Origin: Holothuria scabra
Lineage: Eukaryota; Echinodermata; Holothuroidea; Aspidochirotida; Holothuriidae
Length of the DNA: 64,000 nucleotides
Direction: 5' to 3'
Assembly: GCA_037179385.1 (NCBI GenBank)
Contig: CM074195.1
Location: 31,080,222 to 31,144,221 of the forward strand
Below are positions 28,601 through 37,415 of the stretch, in pieces (position 1 is the stretch's first letter; every line of letters begins with the position of its first letter). The position numbers and the translations under genes were made by a program. Under the pieces are notes generated by a model. That model worked only from the letters and a program-made list of their open reading frames with translations, did no database searches and was not told where the DNA came from.

Positions 28601-31600
28601 GTAAACCAGGATTTTAGGGTTTGATCCTTCGTGACCCCAAATGACCTTTGACCTACACGAAAATAAATGGAGTACTTTCTTACATCATAACGCATCAACA
28701 TATCAAGTTTGAAATTAATCCAAGTTTCCTACCATGAGATATCATGTAAACAAGGATTTTGGGGTTTGACCCCATGTGACCCCAAATGACCTTTGACCTC
28801 CGCCAAAATTTATAGGGTTTTTTCTTAAATCATAACGCATCAACATATCAAGTTTGAAATTAATCCAAGTTTCCTACCATGAGATATCATGTAAACAAGG
28901 ATTTTGGGGTTTGACCCCATGTGACCCCAAATGACCTTTGACCTCCGCCAAAATTTATAGGGTTTTTTCTTAAATCATAACGCATCAACATATCAAGTTT
29001 GAAAATAATCCAAGTTTCCTACCATGAGATATCGTGTATACAAAGATTTCGGGGTTTGACCCCACATGACCCCAAATGACCTTTGACCTCCACCAAAATT
29101 TATTGTGTTTTTCCTTAGATCATAACGCATCAACATATCAAGTTTGAAATGATTCAAAGTTTCCTACCTTGAGATATAGTGTAAACCAGGATTTCGGGTT
29201 TTGACCCCATGTGACCCCAAATGACCTTCGAACTCCACGAAAATAAATCGGGTTCTTTCTTACATCATAAGGCATCAACATATCAAGTTTGAAATTAATC
29301 CAAGCTTCCTACCATGAGATATAGTGTAAACAAAGATTTCGGGGTTTGACCCCATGTGACCCCAAATGACCTTTGACCTCCACCAAAATCAATAGGGTTC
29401 TTCCTTACATCATAACGCATCAACGTATGAAGTTTGAAATTTATCCAAGTTTCCTACAATGAGATATCATGTAAACAAGGATTTTGGGGTTTGACCCCAC
29501 GTGACCCCAAATGACCTTTGACCTCCGCCAAAATTTATAGGGTCATTCCTTCAATCATAACGCATCAACACATCAAGTTTGAAATTGATCCAAGTTTCCT
29601 ACCATGAGATATCGTGTAAACAAGGATTTCAGGGTTTGACCCTACGTGACCTCAAATGACCTTTGACCTCCACCAAAATTTATTGGGTTTTTCCTTTCAT
29701 CATAACGCATCAACATATCAAGTTTGAAATGTTTCCTACCTTGAGATATAGTGTAAACCAGGATTTCGGGGTTTGATCCTTCGTGACCCCAAATGACCTT
29801 TGACCTACACGAAAATAAATGGAGTACTTTCTTACATCATAACGCATCAACATATCAAGTTTGAAATTAATCCAAGTTTCCTACCATGAGATATCATGTA
29901 AACAAGGATTTTGGGGTTTGACCCCATGTGACCCCAAATGACCTTTGACCTCCGCCAAAATTTATAGAGTTTTTTCTTAAATCATAACGCATCAACATAT
30001 CAAGTTTGAAAATAATCCAAGTTTCCTACCATGAGATATCGTGTAAACAAAGATTTCGGGGTTTGACCCCACATGACCCCAAATGACCTTTGACCTCCAC
30101 CAAAATTTATTGTGTTTTTCCTTAGATCATAACGCATCAACATATCAAGTTTGAAATGATTCAAAGTTTCCTACCTTGAGATATAGTGTAAACCAGGATT
30201 TCGGGTTTTGACCCCATGTGACCCCAAATGACCTTTGAACTCCACGAAAATAAATCGGGTTCTTTCTTTCATCATAAGGCATCAACATATCAAGTTTGAA
30301 ATTAATCCAAGCTTCCTACCATGAGATATAGTGTAAACAAAGATTTCGGGGTTTGACCCCATGTGACCCCAAATGACCTTTGACCTCCACCAAAATCAAT
30401 AGGGTTCTTCCTTACATCATAACGCATCAACGTATGAAGTTTGAAATTTATCCAAGTTTCCTACCTTGAGATATAGTGTAAACCAGGATTTCGGGTTTTG
30501 ACCCCATGTGACCCCAAATGACCTTCCAACTCCACGAAAATAAATCGGGTTCTTTCTTACATCATAAGGCATCAACATATCAAGTTTGAAATTAATCCAA
30601 GCTTCCTACCATGCGATATAGTGTAAACAAAGATTTCGGGGTTTGACCCCATGTGACCCCAAATGACCTTTGACCTCCACCAAAATCAATAGGGTTCTTC
30701 CTTACATCATAACGCATCAACGTATGAAGTTTGAAATTTATCCAAGTTTTCTACCATGAGATATCGTGTAAACAAGGATTTTGGGGTTTCACCCCATGTG
30801 ACCCCAAATGACCTTTGACCTCCATGAAAATCAATAGGGTTCTTCCTTACATCATAACGCATCAACATACCAAGTTTGAAATTAATCCAAGTTTCCTATC
30901 TTGAGATATTGTGTAAACAAGGATTTTGGTTTTTGACCCCCTGTGACCCCAGATGACCTTTGACCTCAACAAAAATACATAGGGTTCTTCCTCTCAGTAT
31001 GGGGTATCTGTGTACCAAGTTTGAGAACTGTCAGATCTTCCCTTCTCAAGATATCGTGTAAACAAGCAAAGTGTCACAAACACACACACATACACACACA
31101 TACACACACACATACACACGCACATACACACATACATACACACACACGCCATCATGAATGCATAGGTTTCTCTTTTCATCGAAACCAAAAATAGTAAGAA
31201 GTAATAACCAAGTAAGTATACATGTTACAGCCGCCACTTCTTGTTACTAAACGGGGGACCAATGACACAGGGGGACCAATGACACGGGACCAATGAGACG
31301 CAGGACTATTGACACGGGTACTGCGTATTGAGACGGGGAACTATAGACATTATCCCCACCAGAGGTTGCAGCCCTACATGCACTGTTGCTACAGAACACA
31401 CAAGGGATAATGTACCATGAAGGGCTGCAACCTCTTGTGCTTTGCTAATGCAGAGGCATTCTGGTGGTTTGACATGATTCAGCCAGTAATGTACCCTTTG
31501 TTTCCTAAGTAATGTTCCCTTTGTTTTATCAGACTGTTGTGTTGAAAAGACTGTGCAGTAATGCAGGGATAGGATGTCATATGTGCTTGCTTCAAGTAGG

Positions 31601-32728
31601 GCCTAACCGATGTGGTTTTTCACTGCTGATCCGATGTCAGATGTTTTTTCCCCAACATCGGCCAATATCCGATTCGATATTTTTGCCACCCCGCCATATC
31701 TATGCGTTTAGGCCCACAATTTTTTCCCCTTTACTAGTAGGTCTACATTTCCTTGTTGTAACTATAAGCAATGCCTCTTTATGTACATCGCCGGCGAATT
31801 TACTCCTATTAAAGTCATCTTAAAAATGTCTTATAGTTTGCCAATGAGTATGAATTTAATCAAGACTGCAAATGAACTGATCACCTGAAATTATATTTGA
31901 GTTTGAATGTTGGTTGTACTCTGTTTAATTAAGTTGAAATTTTCACCGGTGCGAGGGCCGATCATGCTAATGTAGCGTTGCTTCTCAGATCAGTGTATGC
32001 TACAACCTTTAAAATCTGCATGCAAGGTACAGTGATTCATACCGTAGCAACAGGCGCACCAACACTGCAAGTCAGTTTTTTATGTAGAAACTTGCAGACA
32101 AGATGTACTGCGTGCCATATATTCTGTAAGAATCTGTATTCTGTCTAAACCGAGCCGACCCTGGGTACTGCAATTCTAAAGATTTCCTAAAATACATAAT
32201 ACGGGACGCTACCTCAAGTATACCGAAATGAAAACCAAACCTTGAAATAAATTTGAGCCTTGAATTGGCCGATAAAATGGATTATTGTGTCAATATTATG
32301 CAAATGAACACTTTTCTACTATATGTTTAGTGCCAAGATATGACTGCAATGATTTCGTAATTATTGATGATAATTTAAGACACTAGGATTGTTGGTTTGC
32401 TTCACCACGAAGCAAAATAACCTGGTGTTATGTATGAAACACTAGGATGCAACTACCAACACTGATATTGTTTGGGAAAAATAACAATCTAAGCAAAATT
32501 AGAAAAATTCAAACCTTTGGAGCAAAACACAGCTTCTTCAACAAATCCTGAGTTCTTGATTGTGGTATGCAGCATACACTTGGAGCCAACAATTTTATAA
32601 ACTTCTGTCACATTGTTAATTAAACTGACGAAGACCCAGTCACCAGAGATGAGGCACTTGACAGGTTCTCTTGAAGGATTAATGACACCTTGGGAGGCAA
32701 AGGGATGACAGGACAGAACAAGAACCAT
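7449..32728 (-). CDS. HPS3: HPS3 (BLOC-2 subunit), ten exons, C-terminal third not found
   Basis: Spliced gene on the minus strand: exons 32728-32515, 23810-23273, 22592-22480, 21139-20877, 19829-19693, 16164-15925, 14256-14139, 10487-10407, 8870-8710 and 7623-7449. All splice sites are GT/AG, the phases match at every junction, and the sum is 2040 nt (680 codons) with no stop. The translation resembles vertebrate HPS3 along its length: N-terminal HPFASQ (HPFGSQ in human), CMDCCSVTGNL, SSWNIYIL (AGWNLYIV in human) and LLTLPYFKMA (HLTLPYYKMS in human). In animals HPS3 forms BLOC-2 with HPS5 and HPS6, which routes cargo to lysosome-related organelles such as pigment granules. Human HPS3 is about 1004 residues, so roughly 320 C-terminal residues are missing; they may lie left of the window, be too diverged to see, or be lost. 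Intron 1 (8.7 kb) holds a large satellite-bearing mobile element. Identity comes from remembered family sequence, not from a search. Confidence 0.88.
7660..7815 (-). mobile_element. tRNA-derived SINE, 3' part
   Basis: Reverse complement of the family seen at 15586 and 20580: gtttccaaccaattggttgaa, tagctcactggcttgttttccctac, cattgcttatgctgagcacc. The tRNA-like head is missing. Confidence 0.7.
8191..8343. mobile_element. MITE with 40-bp terminal inverted repeats
   Basis: The left arm gacctatttccaaatagcaa...ggattgtggga is the inverse of the right arm tcccacaatgcattg...ttggaaataagtc. TA flanks both ends, compatible with a Tc1/mariner-type insertion. Lies in HPS3 intron 9. Confidence 0.75.
8371..8459. 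repeat. Direct duplication of 45 bp with palindromes
   Basis: Two tandem copies (8371-8415 and 8416-8459) of a unit beginning gctggtctcaagagtc and ending in the perfect 16-bp palindrome AGATCTGTACAGATCT. They differ by one substitution and one A. Confidence 0.85.
8710..8870 (-). CDS. HPS3: HPS3 exon 9
   Basis: 161 nt, residues about 569-622; acceptor tgtattacag, donor CA|gtgagc. It encodes VLEIMLKHQPGLCSEILVAP and the helical GQVLEKLKKRL, aligned with the human VPHILCSPSM and AMSYLRKLDTS region. The exon ends 2 nt into a codon completed by exon 10. Confidence 0.82.
10407..10487 (-). CDS. HPS3: HPS3 exon 8
   Basis: 81 nt, exactly 27 codons, phase 0 at both ends; acceptor catttcag, donor CAG|gtatat. 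It encodes DEAISRGLLYYLEDAVFQE, like the human LQKYERGLIFYINHSLYE segment. Confidence 0.8.
11267..12529. mobile_element. 1.26-kb DNA transposon, 5-bp target duplication, hAT-like ends
   Basis: The element starts CAGGGAATAATTTAG and ends TAAATTATTCCTTG, flanked on both sides by TGCAT (11262-11266 and 12530-12534). Subterminal motifs (gcatagca, gtgtagcaattt, gcgatgcgatacc) recur in the two short copies at 40050 and 42331. CAGGG ends with a 5-bp duplication suit the hAT group. A 167-codon ORF lies inside on the minus strand. Sits in HPS3 intron 7. Confidence 0.75.
11398..11901 (-). pseudogene. ORF inside the 1.26-kb transposon, possible transposase remnant
   Basis: 167 codons, containing YEKFENTFRNRLQDRNLG, LLAHSASSLLSECFDSLSGE and ELLQTGLFVEECCHI. 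Composition is protein-like (helical, with Cys and Trp), not satellite translation. I recognise no family. Because it sits wholly between terminal repeats with target duplications, it is most likely element-encoded cargo or a transposase fragment and not an HPS3 exon. A second minus-strand frame at 10877-10548 lies outside the element and is also unrecognised. Confidence 0.4.
12600..14130. other. HPS3 intron 7, no further feature
   Basis: AT-rich intron sequence with short chance frames only. No splice-flanked open segment was seen. Confidence 0.45.
14139..14256 (-). CDS. HPS3: HPS3 exon 7
   Basis: 118 nt, residues about 502-541; acceptor catcctgcacag, donor AAA|gtaagt. LLTLPYFKMACLSLEEVF is nearly identical to human HLTLPYYKMSGLSMAEVL. 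The first base completes an AGA codon with exon 6. Confidence 0.86.
14795..15065 (+). repeat. Dispersed repeat, empty-site copy
   Basis: Shares agcaagtgatggtctgattt, atcatggatggttg, caatttcactgaatat and gactgatggaccc with 24243-24670. This copy lacks the 136-bp inserted element found in the other. Confidence 0.75.
15586..15835 (+). mobile_element. tRNA-derived SINE
   Basis: The head has an A box (tggtcaagtgg) and B box (agtttgactcc) at tRNA spacing but no tRNA fold that I would trust. The body reads gctcagcataagcatgc, gagccagtgagcaacaactg, and ends aactgagctgtaaaccc. Internal pol III promoter inferred from the boxes. Confidence 0.75.
15925..16164 (-). CDS. HPS3: HPS3 exon 6
   Basis: 240 nt, residues about 422-502; acceptor tttattgcag, donor AG|gtatgg. 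It starts QSESSWNIYILQIADA and includes GIIEGHLLLRSKVI, matching the human WNLYIV and LLSEAHLLVRAAL segments of the helical middle region. Confidence 0.86.
16311..17912. mobile_element. Satellite-bearing element, array 2 (nine 156-bp units)
   Basis: Left end gattccttgcc (16311); right end is the hairpin GATTCCTTGCC ... GGCAAGGAATC (17883-17912), followed by AAAA. Inside, about nine units of 156 bp (ctggtgacctcaaatgacct, gacctctaccaaaaacaata, gaagatatcgtgtttacaag) run from 16400 to 17780, then a CA microsatellite to 17838 and catcaccatcgcatagattc. Sits in HPS3 intron 5, just upstream of exon 6. Confidence 0.75.
18290..18500 (-). mobile_element. tRNA-derived SINE
   Basis: Reverse-strand copy: gtttctaaccaattggtttg, gtggctcactggcttgtttt, cattgcttatgcagagcatc, cgtgtgtgagacagatgctc. 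Same family as 15586. Confidence 0.7.
19693..19829 (-). CDS. HPS3: HPS3 exon 5
   Basis: 137 nt, residues about 377-422; acceptor tcaactgtag, donor AAG|gtaggt. It begins ACPESTMDTC, nearly the human ACPPVSMDVC, and continues FMGLQSLQAFENRVLLMSK ([20 protein letters not shown] in human). It is too short for ordinary ORF lists but is one of the best-conserved exons. Confidence 0.85.
20345..20479 (-). other. Open exon-like segment inside an HPS3 intron
   Basis: After the acceptor attctctgtcag, an open frame reads GFCQKLEKVEEFTTVKLQVQ and continues to a gtgcaa donor. It does not fit between HPS3 exons 4 and 5 (phase 0 in, phase 2 out), and human HPS3 has nothing there. It may be an alternative exon, an exon of a nested gene, or chance. 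Confidence 0.25.
20580..20830 (+). mobile_element. tRNA-derived SINE
   Basis: The head gactgcatggtcatgtagtt and agtctgactcc give A and B boxes; the body has ctcagcataagcaatagagt, gagccacaactgaagaaaga, and ends aaactataaaacctcat. Abuts HPS3 exon 4 on its 3' side, within 50 bp. Confidence 0.75.
20877..21139 (-). CDS. HPS3: HPS3 exon 4
   Basis: 263 nt, residues about 289-376; acceptor attttgacag, donor GAG|gttaat (weak). It encodes the strand-rich segment KEGFLYQLYPWIELHSKYLY and ATDQGLATYSQRV, corresponding to HVGYLYMVVKSVELM and ITSNNLQCFTVRC in human. Confidence 0.82.
22207..22426. mobile_element. MITE with about 45-bp terminal inverted repeats
   Basis: Left ATAGAGGCTTTGCAATTACG...CATGCTGGAG, right CTCCAACATGGCC...TGACGTCATGTGAAAAGCCTCTAT. 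The interior is unusually CpG-rich (caagcgcgtcccg). In HPS3 intron 3, directly beside exon 3. Confidence 0.75.
22480..22592 (-). CDS. HPS3: HPS3 exon 3
   Basis: 113 nt, residues about 251-288, acceptor ctttcag, donor gtatgg. It encodes IIHLLYKLLPD and SLHTLQLIPKY, matching QHLLYRRFAPD and LHSLQLLPIY in human HPS3. Phases fit both neighbours. Confidence 0.82.
22990..23095 (+). mobile_element. tRNA-derived SINE, 3' part
   Basis: Contains ggccagtgagccacaactgg, ccatggccagctggacttaa, accaatgggttggaaactgg and ggtaaaactctacctaaaac. Head missing. Confidence 0.65.
23273..23810 (-). CDS. HPS3: HPS3 exon 2
   Basis: 538 nt, residues about 72-250. The acceptor is cctttgcag and the donor AG|gtaaga. The first codon is completed from exon 1, giving GNYLATLE, which matches GDYLVAIE in human. 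It contains the CMDCC motif and the AADREVHVLYV strand of the N-terminal beta-propeller-like part. Confidence 0.88.
24243..24670 (+). repeat. Dispersed repeat, copy with nested insertion
   Basis: Same repeat as 14795-15065, here interrupted at 24383-24518 by a short inverted-repeat element. Confidence 0.75.
24383..24518. mobile_element. 136-bp MITE nested in an older repeat
   Basis: Ends ATGCGCACTGTTTAACAAG and CTTGTTAAACAGTGCACAT are inverse copies with one mismatch. The related repeat at 14795 lacks it, giving an internal empty-site comparison. Confidence 0.75.
25700..31070. repeat. TGACCT satellite with higher-order structure
   Basis: Unit of about 144 bp: tttgaccccacgtgacccca, aatgacctttgacctccacc, catcataacgcatcaacata, tcaagtttgaaat, gtttcctaccatgagatatc. 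Variants recur in register: gatccttcgtgac at about 26912, 27616, 28627, 29778; ccttcgaactccacgaaaat at about 28074 and 29232. Larger blocks of about 5-8 units were thus duplicated after the monomers diverged. Confidence 0.85.
25789..30970. promoter_or_regulatory. About 29 perfect DR1 nuclear-receptor elements in phase
   Basis: TGACCTTTGACCT is AGGTCA-A-AGGTCA on the other strand, the DR1 consensus bound by HNF4, RXR and COUP-TF receptors. Most units also read TGACCC-4-TGACCC-4-TGACCT before it, adding DR4-spaced half-sites; five units contain CACGTG. Motif identity is seen in the sequence; binding is not shown. Confidence 0.5.
31240..31330. repeat. Degenerate GGGACCAATGACACG tandem repeat
   Basis: About six imperfect copies of a 15-19 bp unit (gggggaccaatgacac, gggaccaatgagacg and others), immediately after the 6-kb element. 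Confidence 0.6.
31362..31432. repeat. Perfect-stem hairpin AGAGGTTGCAGCCCT
   Basis: AGAGGTTGCAGCCCT at 31363 is repeated inverted as AGGGCTGCAACCTCT at 31417, with a loop of about 40 bp. Confidence 0.65.
32515..32728 (-). CDS. HPS3: HPS3 exon 1 (start codon exon)
   Basis: ATG at 32728, followed by 71 codons and one base; the donor gtttga is weak. It reads MVLVLSCHPFASQGVI, very like the human N-terminus. A stop lies in frame just upstream, which supports this start. A good 3' splice site (polypyrimidine tract then AAG) ends at 32766, so the transcript probably has an upstream non-coding exon. Confidence 0.85.
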
Positions 32729-32959
32729 CTTGGTGTGAGCAGATGTGATTTAGTCATCCATGAACCTTGTTTGTAGAAAAAAATCCCATAAAAGAAATGC
32801 ATTAGAGACAGGGATTTCCAACCTGTTTGGCTACAGTCCCTAACTATTATTTACAAATGTACTACATATGCCACCATTATTAAATAGGAGCAGCAAACAT
32901 GATGGGAGACTGTTCTGGAGTCTGATTGCCCCCTTCGGATGTGTGGAAACTTTTTGATA

Positions 32960-34032
32960 ACCAGAATGCAAAAATGCATTGAGGTTTCGATGATACATAA
33001 ATGTACTGTTTTTCAAATTTGACATCATGCACCATTATCTTCTAACTCAAATGTTATACTAGCATGTTCAAAAAATGATGTTGTTATTCCAGATGCCCTT
33101 TTGACCTCCACAAAAGCCATACATAGATAGATAAACCAACATCTTGAGATATAACTTTAACAAGATTTGAAGACTTTGACCCCTGGTGACCTAAAATGAC
33201 CTTTGACCTCCACCAAAAAAGAAAAAGGGCACATCTCCTGACTAAAACGCATCTACATACCAAATGTGAAATCTATCCAAGTTTCCTATCTTGAGATATC
33301 GTGCTAACAAGAATTTCAGACTTTGACCCCCGGTGACCCCAGATGATCTTTGACCCCACCAAAAACGATAGAGACCATCTCCTGACTATAACGCATCAAC
33401 GTACCAAATATGAAATCTATCCAAGTTTCCTATCTTGAGATATCGTGTTAACGAGATTTTCAGACTTTGACCCCCAGTGACCCCAGATGACCTTTGACCT
33501 CCGCAAAAAACAATAGGGACCATCTCCTGACTAAAACGCATCAACATACCAAATATGAAATCTATCCAAGTTTCCTATCTTGAGATACCGTGTTAACGAG
33601 ATTTTTAGACTTTGACCCCCGGTGACCCCAGATGACCTTTGACCTCCGCAAAAAACAATAGGGACCATCTCCTGACTAAAACGCATCAACATAACAAATA
33701 TGAAATCCAACCAAGCTTTCTATCTTGAGATATCGTGTTAACGAGATTTTAAGACTTTGACCCACCGTGACCCAAGATGACCTTTGACCTCTGCCAAAAA
33801 CAATAGGGTTCTTCCTCTCAATATGGCGCATCTATGTACCAAGTTTGAAAACTGTCGGACATTCCTACCTTGAGATATCGTGTTAACGAGCAAAGTGTCA
33901 CAAACACACACACACACACATACATCCACACACACATACACACGCACACACATACACACACACACGCACATACACACATACATACACACACACGCCATCA
34001 TGAATGCATAGGTTTCTCTTTCATCGAAACCA
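32960..34032. mobile_element. 1.07-kb copy of the satellite-bearing element, array 4
   Basis: Same ends as the 6-kb element: left aaccagaatgcaaaaatgca, ttgaggtttcgatgatacat; right cgccatcatgaatgcatagg, tttctctttcatcgaaacc. Inside are about five units of 145 bp (33.19-33.88 kb) of a distinct variant (gggaccatctcctgactaaa) and a long CA microsatellite (33902-33988). Upstream of HPS3 exon 1. Confidence 0.75.
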
Positions 34033-34659
34033 AAAACATATGACATGGTGAAGTTTGAACTCTTAACACTTTAAAGGCCAAACCGTCTAACCCCAAACAG
34101 TTCCAATTCTCCTAACCTACTTGTTCCTCTCACAACTCTCTAAAACCCAGACACAAAATCCAGACAGAATCTGTTTAGGATGAAATTACAAGACCCATCT
34201 TTCATTAGAATTCTCTCAGTACAGTACTGTACATGTACAGTATGCTGTGTTATATGAGCTATATACTCTGCGTTTTGGGGCCTGCTCTCAATTTTAAGAA
34301 CTGTGCCAATTGAGAATTTCAGTGGACTGTAAAAATTGGACAGTAGTTTGTGATGAGAATTAACTGCCTGTAAATATTACATTTAGGCATCCTGTACTCC
34401 AAGTACAGCATTATGTAATATCTGCAAGGAAAATGTACTTCATAAAAGTGATTGGTACTGTATATTGTAGGAAGTAAGCCTTCACTAGGGTGGTCATTTG
34501 TCCACCTTTCCATCAGACAATCTGTCTTTCCCAGCAGAACATCATCTTCCATTCAAGTTCACATTATGTAGTATGTTGGACATATTAGTATTCAGTGGCA
34601 CACCAGCGAGGGGTCAGGGGTGGGGCAAACTGCCCCCCCACCCAGACACAAAAGAACAG

Positions 34660-34846
34660 GAAAGGAAGAAAAAAATGGGAAGGGAAGGAAAGAAAGGAAA
34701 AGGAGGAAAAAGAGTGGGAAGAGGAGAAAAGGAAAAAGAGAAAAAGGAGTGGAAGGAAAGGAAAGAAAGACAGAAGAAAAAAGGAAAATGGAAAATGAAG
34801 GGAGTAGGAAAAAAAGAAAAATGAGAAAAGAAAGAAAGTAGGCCAG
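34660..34846. repeat. Purine tract (GGAAA-type), about 185 bp
   Basis: Nearly uninterrupted A/G on the plus strand. The Lys/Glu- and Phe/Ser-rich frames on either strand here are by-products of composition. Confidence 0.85.
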
Positions 34847-35049
34847 CTATAACATCAACAGCAAGGTTGATCTGCATTCATGGAATACGTACTGTTTTGG
34901 TCAATATATGAACATTCATTTAGAAAAATGTATGAACATTCGTTTTGTTGCCTAAAATTAACAAAATAATATCTGAGGTCCACTTTATCAAAGGAAAGAC
35001 TTTCCTCCCTTGTTCTCCTCATTAGAGAAAGCGACATCTCTGCAAGTAT

Positions 35050-37410
35050 CTACTTTGATCCAGTCATCAACACATTCAGTAAAATAACCATCTGAAGAAT
35101 GGAACTAAATCATTGGACAACACATCCCACATTTGAAGACCGTTCATGCAAGGAGACCAAGAACATCAAGGTGTACCTTTTTCTTTAACCTTTAAAAAAT
35201 GATTATTTGGATGTTATATATCAGATATATTTTCATGTTGACATATGAATTGTTATACTCAAGTTTGTGTAAATTTTCCATTTTACCTGAAGACACCAAG
35301 TCATGTAAGTGTGAACAATATTGCATAGAATTCGCTTGCATTAGGGATGTGAAAAATAACCTTTTTCTAAAGCCCTCCCAACTCTTTGGCAAAGGGAGGT
35401 GAAAAGAAAGGTGAAAAGTAATCAAAATTATATTCAGATGGTGTTGTTTGAGGAGTGGAGCCATCCACAACACAACCATAGGCGCAGGAAGCAAGGGCTG
35501 GGGCAGCAACAGCTCCCCATTAAAAATGAGGGGGCTGAAGCATGCTACCGCCCCCTCCCATGGCAAAAATCTCTTTTTTTCTTTGTTCAAAATCTCAAAA
35601 GGAGCAAAAATGCATTGTGGAGTGCATTTGTTCTCGCACATAAATTAATTTGGCAAACTTTTCCAAGCTCTGGAAATGACAAAATCGAATATTTACCATA
35701 GTGTATGTGACACCACATCATGAAGAGACACTGGCAGCTATATTGCCATTTTTGTATACTGTCTTGCATACAGTAGAATTTCAAAAGATCTTGATTTTGA
35801 AATATTTTGTCTAAACAGTTTGGGAAACTTTTGAAATGTCAGTCCGTAGGTCTTAGATAACATTGTGTAGAATCAACGATTGAGTTGTCGTGCAATCTAG
35901 CTTCTTCAAGAAGCAATTTATAGTTTGGTTTTGCCCAACAGCTCTTTGCCAGACAGTCAGGAGGACTTTACAAAAGCAATCATTCTCAGGTTTGCCAAAA
36001 ATATTTGAAGGAAGTGCAGATTCTTCAATCCCCTGAACTCTTTAAACTTCCTCACAGGAAACCCAGAATCCATGCTTTCTACAATACAAGCTCCATATCA
36101 ACATATTGTTGTTTCAAAAGGGCAGAAATTTTGGCGTGCTTATGAGCCGCAATACATCCCTAATTCAGTGGTGTTCACATTTGCAAGAAACATCGGAAAC
36201 TTAACTACTACTGTACTTTATACAAGCCCAAGACAAACCATTTCCAGCTGTCTGAGGGTTCCTGATTTTTCAAAATTTTCCGCATGCTCCACGCCAGTTG
36301 AAGATAGTCTTTCGAGCAAGACTTCATATTCTAGGCAGGGGAACCATTGGCCTACTGTACTCAAATGCTCTAATATACACCTGTCATCAGATACCTTTCA
36401 ACCCTGCCAGTTGTGTAGTCTGTGTAAATGGATTCTTTAGTTATTGAAGTGTCAAAATTTTATCTATGTTCAATGTTGCAAAGCAGTGGCACAGCTACAG
36501 CAGGCAGGAGGGAATGCGCCCTTGCTCAAAAAAGTAAAAAATTCGAAAATTTGCCATTTGAGACACCAGTCAAAAGTGTGGTTTTCCCAAGTTTTCCTTC
36601 AAAAAATTCCAAATTCTTTCTAATAAAAGTTCCATATTTGAAATTATTAGTTTTAAAAGGCCTTAAATTGCAACCCTTGAAGCAATAAGTGATCGCTCAT
36701 GCACTCAAAGGAAAACTTTTCTGAGCTACTACAGTGCAGTTTCCCTAAAATTTTCTTCAATTAGGCTTTTGTTTTGTCTAAGAAAGGCAACAAAGTTTTG
36801 AGAGATTTTTGAATGTTGCCGAGAAGCCTTAATCCACACTCCTTAGATTACACAATCTTCAGTTGACATGCTATCTCAGTAGCTAATAGGAAACGCAGAT
36901 TCTTCAATAGTCCCCCAAATATGTAAATTTCCTTACAGGAAACCCTGAATCTTATCTTTTTTCTACAATACTGTACAAGCTCCAAATTCACATTTATGTG
37001 TAAAAGGTTCAGTATGTACCTAATACAGTAGTGTTCACACTTAAAGCAAAAATCAGATTTATTTAAAAAAAAAGTTATTCTGGCTCGAAGTATTAGTAAA
37101 AGCAAAAACATCATGCATAACAAATTTATGTACCTTTTGGTCAATGGGTTGAGTGAGTTGCATGGTCCAAAACTGCCCCCCCCCCCCACTTTCATACTGC
37201 TTCCTATGCCACAAACACAACACTTCCCTTAGGGCCCTAAGACACCCACAACCCAGTGTAAGGACAGTCAGGTCTGGTTATGCCACTTAATATTCCTCTA
37301 ATATTTTTAGAGGTTTTATTTTTCAGACACAGCATGTATTTTCTAAATGATGATACAAATGAGAACACCATGAAGAGCTGTTTCCATTGTCATACTATAT
37401 GAGGGGGTTT
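35050..37410. other. Gene-free, with dispersed repeats
   Basis: Two related segments, 36020-36230 and 36895-37050, share cagattcttcaat, acaggaaaccc, tctacaatac, caagctcca and agtggtgttcaca-type words. A third motif, tttttctaaagccctcccaa at 35368, recurs near 61470. No gene seen. Confidence 0.5.
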
Positions 37411-37415
37411 TCTGA

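Larger units (their letters stand above)
25197..31191. mobile_element. 6-kb satellite-bearing mobile element (Pearl/Tsp/Helentron-like), array 3
   Basis: Left end aaccagaatgcaagaatgca, ttgaggtttcgatgatacat; right end gccatcatgaatgcatagg, then GGTTTC...GAAACC hairpin. GGTTTCGATGA at the left is inverted at the right (tcatcgaaacc). Inside are about 37 units of 140-147 bp from roughly 25.7 to 31.0 kb, preceded by older degenerate units, and a CA microsatellite at 31080-31148. The layout of conserved ends, a variable ~150-bp tandem core and an adjacent microsatellite is that of Pearl elements of bivalves, Tsp of sea urchin and related Helentron derivatives. No ORF of its own. Occupies most of HPS3 intron 1. 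Confidence 0.75.

Noticed and set aside
25260..31070. CRISPR-like array
   Set aside because: The unit repeats along its whole length with no unique spacers, units are about 144 bp, and the DNA is eukaryotic. It is a satellite.
30994..31237. Val/Cys-rich small ORFs (VCVCVYVCV)
   Set aside because: Translation of the CA microsatellite. The same applies at 33738-34046 and 17738-17959.
34498..34877. Lys/Glu-rich and Phe/Ser-rich ORFs
   Set aside because: Produced by the purine tract; no splice sites or similarity.
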